The notes beneath the pieces are model-generated. The model searched no databases, was not told the DNA's origin, and worked only from the letters and a program-made list of their open reading frames with translations. From contig JASJZH010000001.1 in assembly GCA_037178975.1 (NCBI GenBank), forward strand, positions 3,038,001-3,102,000: DNA of 64,000 nucleotides, read 5' to 3'. The translations under genes were made by a program, and so were the position numbers. Positions 52,001-61,689 of the stretch are shown here, piece after piece. The stretch is from Oscheius tipulae. Taxonomy: Eukaryota; Nematoda; Chromadorea; Rhabditida; Rhabditidae. How positions within the stretch are numbered: the first letter of the stretch is position 1; each line of letters starts with the position of its first letter.

Positions 52001-55000
52001 TGCACAGACATCCGAGGTAGAGGAGAGCTCGGAACCAGAGCGGTGTCTGCGTCTCGTAGATTCCCTCTACTTCTGCACTGCAGAGCTCCGCATTCGCGAT
52101 GTCCAACAGCTTCTGATACTGCACCTCGTCCGTCTTGTACTCGTAGAGATGGTGCGACTGTCTCTGATGGGGGAGAGTACGTCGGATCACGTCACGTCCA
52201 TCCTTCGGGACTCGCGAATTGACGATGATCGAGCGCTCGACTCGCAGGGAGACCTTGTTCATTTGGCCCTCGGTGGCGACCCAAAGATTGAAATAGCCCG
52301 GACTTCGGACATTCTCTTCGATGGATAGGATCTGCCAAGTCCTCTCGGCCTGTCTATGCAGCGCACTGCTGACCATTTGAGTCACATTCGACGCCCCTAA
52401 AATTGTGGTTTTCATGGGGAAAATGAACAAAATACCTCGATCTCTGGCCCGTTCCTTCCTCTTTTTCAGCAGCCAGCGACATTTCTGTTTTCGGAAGTCG
52501 TTCCAGGCCTCGAAGCCGTCCGTCTTCATCGACTTTTTCTCGGGCTCAGTCGGCTCCGTTCTCGTAGCTGTCTTGCCCGTATTCTTCGACTTTTTCGGCT
52601 CATTCTCCTTGTTTTCTTCAGTATCCTCGTTGGCCGAAGCCGGTCTTTTGCCGTGCTGATTCGTCTCGACGCCCTGCTGTGGACGGGCGACTTTAGAGAA
52701 CATGTCGGTGATCTTGCGCTGGTAGATAGAGTCATTTCTGTTCTTTATCTTGTTCTCTAGCCAATCCGGGTGAGGAATTCTGGGAACGGGGTTCGAAACT
52801 CCCTGAAGGGCTGCCGGAATCGAGATGATCTTCTGAATACAGTTGCCGAGTCGCTCCACGTAATAGTCCCAGTCCAGGAGCTAAAATGTGGTCATTTGAA
52901 CCGACAAATCACGGAAAAAGTACATTTCTGATGTTGATATCGTCTCCAATACTTGTCTGCTTCGTCCATTTTCTCAGGTAATGAACGCGAGTCTTCGAAT
53001 CCGCTTGGAAAATAGCCAAAGGGATGGTTCTCTCTGTGACCGGGGCTCCCATCGGATGCTTCGAGATGACAAATTGACAAGCTAGACCGGCGTCCTGAAT
53101 TTTTTTTCCTTTTTACCTAAGTATTAAAAAAAATAACCTTGACCATGGAATCGCCCAAGAACTCGGCTAGTCGCTTGGCTGTTGTGATACTCGTACTCTT
53201 CTGCGAGCCGTAATCCTCGAGTTTCCTGCTCATACTGCGATTTTCCGAGATCAGATCGAAGAGCTCCCTATCGCCCAGATTTACACCCTTCGAGAACAGT
53301 ACATCCAGCCAGTAGTCGGCATCTCGGGCCACGTGTTCGTAACACTGAAAAGGGGGCTGCTTTGATTAGTTGATCAGGCGACCAGACTGGTCGTTTTTCT
53401 GGCATCGCATGCAAATTGGATCCGCCAAGGTGACTGTTTTTCGCGAAGAATCAAGCTGTAAGGAAAAAGGCCTATAGTGATTACGAGCGGGCCTTATAAA
53501 AGAGTGAGGAAGAAGAGCGACAACAGTTCAGCTGTACGATGTTCACTCTTCCTGCCAAGGCTGTGAGTCTCTTTTTCAAGCTAGAATAGAGGAAGTTCAG
53601 CTAATCTACGTCACCTATGCCATCCTTCTGGCCACTCCGACTCTCGCCTGCATCGGTGGAGGTAGCGGCTGCTGTTCGCAGCCACCGTGCCCTCAGCCCT
53701 GCTGTGGAATGCTCGGATGCGGATAATATTCGAGACTACCGCAATCCTGTAACTTATGCGGAATAAAAACACACCTCGTCGAGCGTCTTTCCCTTGAGAA
53801 AAGTCTTAAAGACGGAGGACTGGAAGTATTTGATGATATTCAGCTCTCCTCGTCTCTTCACCTCGAATCCCTTGAGCTCGGCCAAAGAGCCGTCGATATT
53901 GAAAACGGCATATCTGAACGAGTTTTAGGAAACTACAAATGATTGAACGGACCTCTTTTTGAGCTTCTTGCCCTCCTCCTTCGAGGCCGGGAGAACCATG
54001 CACTGATAGGGACCGTCCACCTCGAAGAAGATAGAATTTTCTGAGCTGATAGTGTACGATCCGTCCTTTTCCAACGTGTGATACTGCTCGTTCGTGAAGG
54101 CCTGGTTGACGAGCGCATTGAGCATGGCGGCTGGATAGGAGACCGTAATCTAAAATGGATTTTTTGTACAAAACTAGAGAAAGTTCCCACATTCTTTCTC
54201 TTGTGATTCTGTAGCTGGAAGGTGATATTTTCGGGGAAACTGGCGGGGATCAGACACCAAATTCCGTCCGTATCCAGCTCCAAAGGCTTGCCAATCTGCT
54301 CAACGAGTTTTCTGGCCTCTGTGATGATTTTGGCGCCGGTATGACAGACAATGCCGGCCATCTCCATTGAATACCAGCGACTTCCCTTGCGCATCACGTA
54401 GCCGTAGAATGAGTTCAAAATGCACTTGTGGGCGAGTTGGAGGGACTCGTACAAGACGACCATTCCTTGGCCGGCTTTCACGGCAGCCACGTCGTCTTTA
54501 GAGACCTTGTCCAGGGCGTTTTTGGCCTGTTTCAGCATCTCCTTGTAGTCGTATCTGACAGATTTCGGTTGGAAAATGACAAAAAGGTACCTTCTGTCCC
54601 TGAAGGCTCTGACAGTATCGACGTAGAAGGAGTTCTCCCGCTGACAGATCATCGTCTCTCGGACTTCCAATCTTGTTATGTGATTCCGACCATAGACTCT
54701 CTTACTGTAATCTGTAAGTTTTACAGTTTACACCCAGTCTTAGGGATTAAACCTTGAATTCTCTTCTTCTCGATGGCAAGTCTCTCTTCCCTCGGCATTT
54801 GATGGAAAGGCTTGTTCGCCTTGCCGAATCGTTCTCCCTCTAGCTGCTGTTTTATCTGCTGATCTTCTCCTCTTGTCGTAGGGGCCAACTCTCCGCGCCA
54901 TTCCCACGGCATTGTTCGCTTGCATTTGGCATCGGGAGCATTGTACGTGCAGCTCATGCATACCTCCTCGTTCACCATGGCTGATGGCTGGAATCCACTT

Positions 55001-57257
55001 TTTTTAGGCCAAAAATTAAGACAAGCCTGTAATCTGTTGGTAAGAATGATGTTCGGATACATGGCTCCAACGTCCAGATGATAAATTCTGGGATTTTCGA
55101 GTCGGGAGGGGAACTTGAGCATATCTTCGAAGGATTCCTGTAGTTCGGAACATCGCGCGTCGAAATCGACAACCTGGTCCAAGGTGATGCCATATTCTCG
55201 CTTCAATTCCTTCGCGATCGTGTCCGGAGCATCGTCGCGGAGTTGCGCGAGGGCTGTCGACACGAGACGGAATCTATTTGCTTTTTTGAAGGCACTAAAG
55301 CGTATCTACCTGGCAGGAATGTCAGCTCGAAAGACGCCAGCCTCCAGGGCTTCTACATGCCCACCAACGTAGGTCTCGCTCTCGATTCTACAACATTTGG
55401 GCTTGGTTTAAACTCAACGAAAAAGTACCTGTGTCCGTCCTTGGTCGTCTTGACCTCCCCATTTGTGATGTACTTGTTCGGAAAAATGATGTTCTTCTCG
55501 AAGGCCTTCACCATCAACAGGGCTTCGCAAAGTGTGCCGGAACCCTTTCTCAGGACCTACAAATTCGAATATTTCCGCCAAATCAGCAATACTACATCAT
55601 CGGGTCCGAGAGGAATGATTGTGCACAAAGCGAAGACGAACGGATGGACGTATTTCATATAGAGATAGTAGGTAGCGACGGCGTCTGACACAGAATAGTT
55701 GGCCAGCGTCTGGGGTTCTTCTCGGGCCATTCGGCACATTTCTTCCGGATCGACCTCTTCGGGATCATAGCGCAATTTGGCCTTACAAGCAGCCTTCAGA
55801 TTCTGGCTTCCCACGGGGAGGTAGGAGTCTCGCTTGACCCAGCAGAAGGCGTCCATATGAACGCAGTTCCTGCTCCTGTACTCTTCCCCAATCTTGGAGA
55901 AACCGAGCTCTTCCAGCATGTTTAAGCCGCGAATCTGGGCTCGGGCCTCGACGAATGGCCAATCGAAAAAGTCGCCGTTGTAGGTCACGATAATATTTGG
56001 CTGGACCTCGAGAATGTGGTCGAAGAATCTATTTTTTGAACTTTGGAGACCAAAGAAATGATGGAATACCTCCTGATAGTAGCTTCCTCGTCCTCCATAT
56101 TCCAAACCGTGAACTCTCCCTTGAAATCGTCTTTCGGCGTGTATTCAAAGCTCTCGATGTCGGCGGAGACTATCTCGCGGTTGATGATAAGGAAGCCGTG
56201 GCCATCCACCTGGAAGTAGCTTGAAAGAGGTCAGAAAAGCACTGACCATATAGGAAATCATCATAATCTCGTCGCTCTCGCGGTCTGGAAACTTCAGCGG
56301 CAGCTTCGTCGTCTCAATATCGTAGGCCAAGACGACCGGGTCCACGGGATTGATTGTTTCTGTTATGCCTTCGATCGAGGGCATCCTGGCTGTACCGGCC
56401 ATTCCTTTGACCTTGTACCAGCTTCCGACGAAGATCTTCTTGTCGATGGCTACGCGCATATGGTAGGGCAGGTCGTGCTCGCGAATGTCCAGAATCTGTT
56501 CCATGATATCGCCATCGCTTAGAGCGTAATTGTCGCCGCCCATTGTTCTGGAACTTTTCCTATGAAGACAGCTTGAAAAGGACCAACTTTCTCAAATAGT
56601 CGCCATAGGTCGATTCCTTCTTGATTCTGTCCTTATTTTTTCTGATTTCTGGCATCAGATCCTTCTTTACACGCGCCAGTTCCGACAAGGAGGGGAAGGA
56701 CAGCTTCAGATAGGTTTTTTGTATTCCGGCCAAGTGGTTGGCCTGAATTCCGTTCCCTATTGTCAGGACTTATAGAGAAATGCAATTACCAGGTCAAGAT
56801 CTTCCTTGTCGATCGGCTCAATATTGAATGAATTCTGATACTTTTTGGCCAGATATCCCTGCACATGTTGCTCTTTTCCGTCAGCAGTCGAAATGTAAAA
56901 ATATGGTCGGAACGGATAGGCTATCTGAAAATAAACAATTTTTTTTCCATATTGCGAATACCGCTCACTCTGAATCGACGACCACTTTCCTCGATAAAAT
57001 AGAAATCCACAACTGCGAGTATGATTTTGGTCTGTTCATCGATGATTTCCGAGGGCTGGATGTTGACGAGCCAGGCCAGCCGCTCCGGTGGCTCTGTATA
57101 CTTCTCGAAACCATATTTGCAATCGATCAAGTCGTTGAACTTTATCGTCTTCACTCTTTCGTCGTAATTTGCATCCCTGGAAACATTGTTTAAGGAAAGT
57201 AAAGGAAACTGACTTTTCGTGAGCCTGAGCAAGAAGTTCATCGCGATCCTCGTTCAT
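49016..57257 (-). CDS. pole-1: DNA polymerase epsilon catalytic subunit, about 2,100 aa, more than 20 exons
   Basis: The start [15 protein letters not shown] is at 57257; the stop is at 49016-49018. B-family domains in order: N-terminal part (GWL-like [16 protein letters not shown]); 3'-5' exonuclease with [25 protein letters not shown] and [11 protein letters not shown]; polymerase with [17 protein letters not shown] (motif A), [11 protein letters not shown] and LELDTDGIW (motif C). The Cys set of the iron-sulfur site ([14 protein letters not shown]) is present. The C-terminal half is the inactive polymerase-like module. It ends with two Cys4 clusters: CSFC/CQSC and CTKC/CDC, which bind the B subunit. 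All catalytic carboxylates are present, so leading-strand synthesis and proofreading are expected. One intron (54988-55026) is GC-AG and in frame. The intron 53347-53774 contains an antisense gene, and 51467-51880 a tRNA-like scrap. Confidence 0.95.
51540..51605 (+). pseudogene. tRNA-like relic in a pole-1 intron
   Basis: GATGGCAGTCTGTAAGTGGC with ACCCAGGTTCGATCCCACTTA resembles tRNA A and B boxes and a T-arm. The acceptor stem is not convincing. Confidence 0.3.
53495..53501 (+). promoter_or_regulatory. TATA box of the nested peptide gene
   Basis: TATAAAA in CCTTATAAAAGAGTG, about 40 bp upstream of the ATG at 53539, on the strand opposite to pole-1. Confidence 0.6.
53539..53726 (+). CDS. Tiny secreted Cys-rich peptide, 49 aa, nested antisense in a pole-1 intron
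   Basis: Two exons, 53539-53562 and 53601-53726, split by a 38-nt GT-AG intron. The product starts [20 protein letters not shown], a good signal peptide with a likely cut after PTLA. The mature part of about 25 residues is [20 protein letters not shown] and ends MLGCG: seven Cys plus Gly, Pro and Ser. The whole gene, with TATA box and AATAAA (53762), fits within the 428-nt pole-1 intron in antisense. The Cys/Pro pattern recalls small nematode secreted or cuticle-associated peptides, but I do not recognise a named family. It could be an antimicrobial or structural peptide; this is inference. Confidence 0.7.
53762..53767 (+). promoter_or_regulatory. Polyadenylation signal AATAAA of the nested peptide gene
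   Basis: AATAAA 36 bp after the stop codon, still within the host intron and just before the pole-1 exon edge at 53775. Confidence 0.6.
54988..55026 (-). other. In-frame 39-nt GC-AG intron in pole-1 motif A region
   Basis: Donor CAG|GCTTGT and acceptor GGATTCCAG. Removing it joins TNRLQ to PSAMV, the family-conserved sequence. Retention would insert 13 residues without a stop, next to polymerase motif A. Confidence 0.8.
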
Positions 57258-57509
57258 TCGGCCTCTTTCGGCTGTTTACCGGCTGAAAAAGCTTGTTTTG
57301 TTGGAAATTGGCAAGAAATGAGAAATGGAATTTTCAAAATGTTCACTTTCGCGCACTAGGAGGATTTCTCAAATCGTTGCGGGACCTTCTGCTTACGCCG
57401 ATCAGCGGGAAAGTAGAAAAAGCTTACAAATCTCTCGTTCAGATGGTTTCCCCTTCTCTTTTTGTTATTATTTGCTCCAAAAAGCAAGTTCTAATAATGA
57501 AACCTTCAG

Positions 57510-59680
57510 ATGGTCATCCAAATCAGCTCGTTAGACGAGCTGAACCGACATCTCAACGAAGCTGACGCCAATAGGTTGATTGTCGTGGACTTCTATGCTG
57601 ACTGGTGCCCTCCCTGCAGAGCGATTGCTCCCTTCTACGAAGGAATCGCTTCAAACTACAAAAATGCTTCCTTCTTGAAGGTCAACGTGGATAATTGTCG
57701 AGGTTTGTTCAGTTCTTGTAGAGTTCTTACCTCGCGGCGGTTCGGTCCCCAATACAAGTTCAATGGTATTTAGACATTTCTGCATTGTACGGAGTGAGAG
57801 CCATGCCCACCTTCCTCTTTATCAAGCAAGGACGAGAAGTCGCGAGGGTTCAAGGAGCCAATGCCGAGAGCATAACGCAAACTATCAATCAGTTGGTCCG
57901 TTCATAAATTAGACTATTATTTGTTCCAGACACTACAGTGAGAGCAATCCCAATGCTGCCACAGAGCAAGAGCGACAGTTTCTTTCCCAATTCATCCGAC
58001 ACTCGGAGGTAATTATACATTACACGGATCTCGTAAACAAGACTCTCGCCCTGAGTCTCATCCCGTCCGATAAACTACAAGAAAACGCTACAGTTAATGG
58101 AAAAGTCAATCAGTTCGAGCTTGCAAAAGGTATGGAAAGCAACTATTTTCGCATGATGTTTCTTTCGAACTGTTGCTCTGGTTCAAGTCCGAATTCTTCA
58201 GCTGGTGCGACAGTCCAATCTGTCAGAACTGCTCTAAACAGACTCCTAAAGAGACATACAAACGCGGTAAAACTGACTCTTTCGAACTTTCTCACACAAC
58301 TTTTTAGGCACGCCGACCCCTGACGAGAAAGAGTTCGAATGTTCTCGAGTGGAAGTCTATGAATGTGCGGACTGCAAGAAGGAGGTCCGTTTTCCTCGAT
58401 ACAACAATCCCCAGAAGTTGCTGGAGACCAGGTTTGTTATGTTTCTGCTCTATAAACCATAATAATTCTTCAGGACCGGCCGCTGTGGCGAATGGGCCAA
58501 CTGTTTCTGTCTTATGGCGGCAGCCATGGACTTTGATGTCAGGTAAGCTTTTGGCTATTTCTTAAACAATCTCCTTTCCAGATTCATCTATGACGTGACC
58601 GACCACGTCTGGGTCGAGCTCTGGATCCCCGAACTCGATCGCTGGGTCCACTGTGATCCCTGCGAAAACGTTATCGATAAACCCTACTTGTACGAGAAGG
58701 GATGGAACAAGAAGCTCAGTTACGTCATCGCCTACGGTCTGGATCACGTCGTCGACGCGACTTGGAACTATTCCGACCGTCACAAGTCACTTCTGAAGCG
58801 GAGGAACCACGTCAGAGAGTCTGTCCTCGCCAACTTTCTAAAGGCTTATTGAGTTCCTTTCAAATAACCAACAAATTTCAGAAACTTTCCAAGCGCGTTG
58901 CTACGAGCTACGGAGTCGACGACGGGCGAGAGAAGGAACTGAGAAGAAGAAGGATGCACGAGCTCATTCGGAGTATTCACGTCGGTAGAAGCCAAAAGGA
59001 TAACAAAAGCTACGAGGGTCGCTCGACAGGTAGCGTCGAATGGCGATCTGCTCGTGGCGAGCTCGGAGCCAGTCCGAAAAAGAAACAGCCGGTTGTGATT
59101 CGACCGAATGACGAAGAGTTGGCCGCGAAGAAACTGAAAATCACCTACAATGTCTCCAAGGACGTGTACACTCGTGGCGGCACCACGACGAAGGGCTGGT
59201 CATCGCTCATTTTTAAGTCGAAAGACGTCCAGCGGAAGGTAGAAGCCGATTGGAAGATGGTCTATCTGTGTAGGAAGGAAGGAAAGGAGGAAGGAGAGGT
59301 AGTCTTTCTTATTGTTATAAAAAAAAATAACGTGAATTTTCAGATAACTTGGGCTATCGATTTGACTGGTGTGAAGGTCAAAGAGGCCAGTGTCAGATTC
59401 AGCGGGAACCAGGAGTTCGAGAATGCTCGGATCACACTTTCTGTCTGTGCGGATAAGGTAATTTTGTTATCATATCTTTCAAAAGCCTGGATCTTAGATG
59501 TGCCTGCCACTCCCGGCTTCCGGCTACATCTTGGTCAACGATCCTCCTTCTTGTCTGCTCAAGATTACGGCAAATTTCACAGGCGGACGAGGAGACAGCG
59601 CCTTCCAACACGCCCAGCTGTTTCGAAGCGCCCTCGACTCGGCCGAAAATCAGCTAGATCTTCACATTACTTTCGAATAA
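57510..59680 (+). CDS. png-1: Peptide N-glycanase with N-terminal thioredoxin domain
   Basis: Exons: 57510-57702, 57774-57891, 57930-58129, about 58168-58266, 58308-58431, 58474-58542, 58582-58843, 58882-59298, 59344-59457, 59498-59680. Residues 1-105 are a thioredoxin fold with active site WCPPC (Cys33/Cys36). Then comes the transglutaminase-like PNGase core: LLLWFKSEFFSW, zinc CxxC pairs (CQNC, CADC), RTGRCGEWANCF (catalytic Cys), TDHVWVELW (His) and HCDPCEN (Asp). The C-terminal ~220 residues are the PAW sugar-binding region. Role: removes N-glycans from misfolded glycoproteins in ER-associated degradation; the thioredoxin domain is known from C. elegans PNG-1. The ATG follows an ACCTTCAG acceptor, as for trans-splicing. 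Intron 7 is GC-AG. The 3' end of intron 3 lacks AG at the position homology demands. Confidence 0.93.
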
Positions 59681-60227
59681 TTCGATGCCTATTTCAGTTT
59701 GTATTTGGGTTGCTTACTGTGATATCTGTACAAATGCCAAAAAAAATTGAATAAAGTTTTACCGATGTGAATTTGCTTGAGAAGGTAGCAACGGACAGGA
59801 GCAACGCATCTTTGCCACTGTTTTGTAGGAAAATAGTTTTATATAATGGATTAATTTCGCCGTTTTCGGACTCTTTCTGTGCTCCAAAACAGATGTGAAG
59901 CGATAGTACTTCGGCATTAATGTTACAGACCATTTTTTTGCAGGCGCATTAAATTGACTTATTTTGACCTTGCTTCTTATATGTTTGGTCGGTGTTAAAT
60001 AAAACGGAGAAAGTTGAAACCACGGGCACGAAAAATGAAGTGAAAAAAGCAAAAGTGTTTGTATCCCCGCGTAGAATCGCACGAACTTGTTTGTTGCGCA
60101 GCTACAGTAATCTGAACGTGGTTTCTGAACCGTTGGTTACTCTTTCTTTCTTCGCTTTTTTTGTTGGAGTTTTGTTCATTTCTTTTCGTTTTTTTCGCAC
60201 AAAAAATGTCCAATTTTGCAGACGGAT
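59681..60227. other. Spacer between png-1 and the HORMA gene
   Basis: AATAAA at about 59751 serves png-1. The stretch ends with CAATTTTGCAG a few bases before the next ATG, a likely trans-splice acceptor. An alternative ATG at 60205 opens a short frame that stops soon. Confidence 0.5.
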
Positions 60228-61426
60228 ATGACTCCCAGAACCACAAATACGCCACGTCGAAGCTCAGTGGCAGCTATGAATACTGCAATTAAGGCAAAAC
60301 TCGTTTTCTTCTCTTACTAAAGCGTATTTTCAGTGGGGAGCCACCTTCCCGGAGCAATTCGAAACCGACGAAGACTCGTTCAAATTCGTCTCGAGATGTC
60401 TTCTGCTGGGTGTTGCGCAGGTCCTGAAAATGCGCCGTCTTCTGCCTCCGGAAGATTTTAGAAAGCGCAATGTGACCGGTTAATTATTGCGTCGAATTCT
60501 ATAACTCTCATTTTCAGAAATCTGCCAATGTACGACTTTCCATTCGGAAACTGCCACCGGCAGAAGATGCAGTAAGAAGCTTAATGGTGCTGCAGAAGCA
60601 ATCAAGCTGAGTTACCTGAAAGAGTTCATTATCGTCGTCTCCACGAACGAGACCAATCACGACGATGCCATCGAGGTCTTCACGTGGTCCTTCGCCTACA
60701 ACCGCGGCCAAGCGGTTGTCACGCTTTCGAAGTGAGTGCACGTTTAGTTTCCTTTTATTGTTGTGTTCCAGGCCAGATGGCGAAGCTTTGACCACGCTGA
60801 AGTACAATGGACCCGAGACCGTCAAGGAGGAGACTATTGCTATGCTGCTCAAGATTCGCCGTTTGTGCTCTAGAATTCTCGGCCCACTTCCCGACACTGC
60901 ATTTGCAACCTTCAGGGTAACATACTATCAGAGTAAGTACTTACTTTTGTTTTATATTTCAATCCCCATTTAGATAAGCCGAGTGGATATCAGGCTCCCG
61001 GATTCCATCTCTCCGAGACCGTCTATGACCTGGATTCCAGGGCTAAGCGACTTGGTCTCGGCGGAACTGCTGTTGCCGGCAGCAAGCTCTTCGTCAGCGT
61101 TCAAAGCGTCTGCTTGGAGGATCCCGATGAGGCAACCAGACAGCTCGATCGTGCCAATATGACCTCGCTCACTCTGGACGACAGCCGCATCGAATATGCA
61201 TTCGCCTACGATATGGGAGCTCCTGTTGCACCGTCATCAATTCGTGGTTTGTTCTTTATCCGTAATGAATTTCATTTGAAATTCAGCTGCCGATCTCGGT
61301 GTTCTCACCAGCAAACCCGATGTCAGCTTTGCCAGCCCCAATCTCAAAGGACACATGCGTGCGCTCTCTCTTCAGAAGTCTCCCGGTAACTGCACCCGTC
61401 TTGATCAAATGTCCCCGGAGAAGTAA
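60228..61426 (+). CDS. HORMA-domain meiotic chromosome axis protein (HIM-3/HTP type), 332 aa
   Basis: Six exons: 60228-60293, 60334-60478, 60518-60731, 60772-60932, 60974-61246, 61287-61426; 999 nt. The HORMA domain runs from about residue 23 (WGATFPEQFETDEDSFKFVS, LLLGVAQVLKMR) through the strand-rich core (FIIVVSTNE, VFTWSFAYN, LTTLKYNGPETVKEETIAMLLKI split by loops) to the safety-belt region (GYQAPGFHLSETVYDL, GSKLFVSVQSVCLED). The C-terminal ~70 residues may hold a closure motif. HIM-3, HTP-1 and HTP-2 bind meiotic axes and promote homologue pairing and crossovers. Length is nearest the HTP-1/2 size. Intron 1 begins GC (AAG|GCAAAA); a GT alternative nine bases later would leave a 31-nt intron. 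Confidence 0.88.
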
Positions 61427-61689
61427 CCCATTTTAAACCTTCCTGTTCATTGTTTTCATGTTAAATATGTTAGTTCTTTTCTTTTTGGTCTGTTAGAATA
61501 AATTTTTTTTAACTAAAAAGTCTCTTACTTCGCTAATACGCAATGTTACGTCGGCCACGGTTTCTGCAGGCTGCTTTTGTCTGGGCTTTTTCTTTTTTTG
61601 TTCCTCTTGTTCTGAAAATACGATTAGTCTTCTGCAATTTCGCTCTTTTGCCTATTAGCTCCTCAAGATTTTGGATTTTCCAGGCAAAG

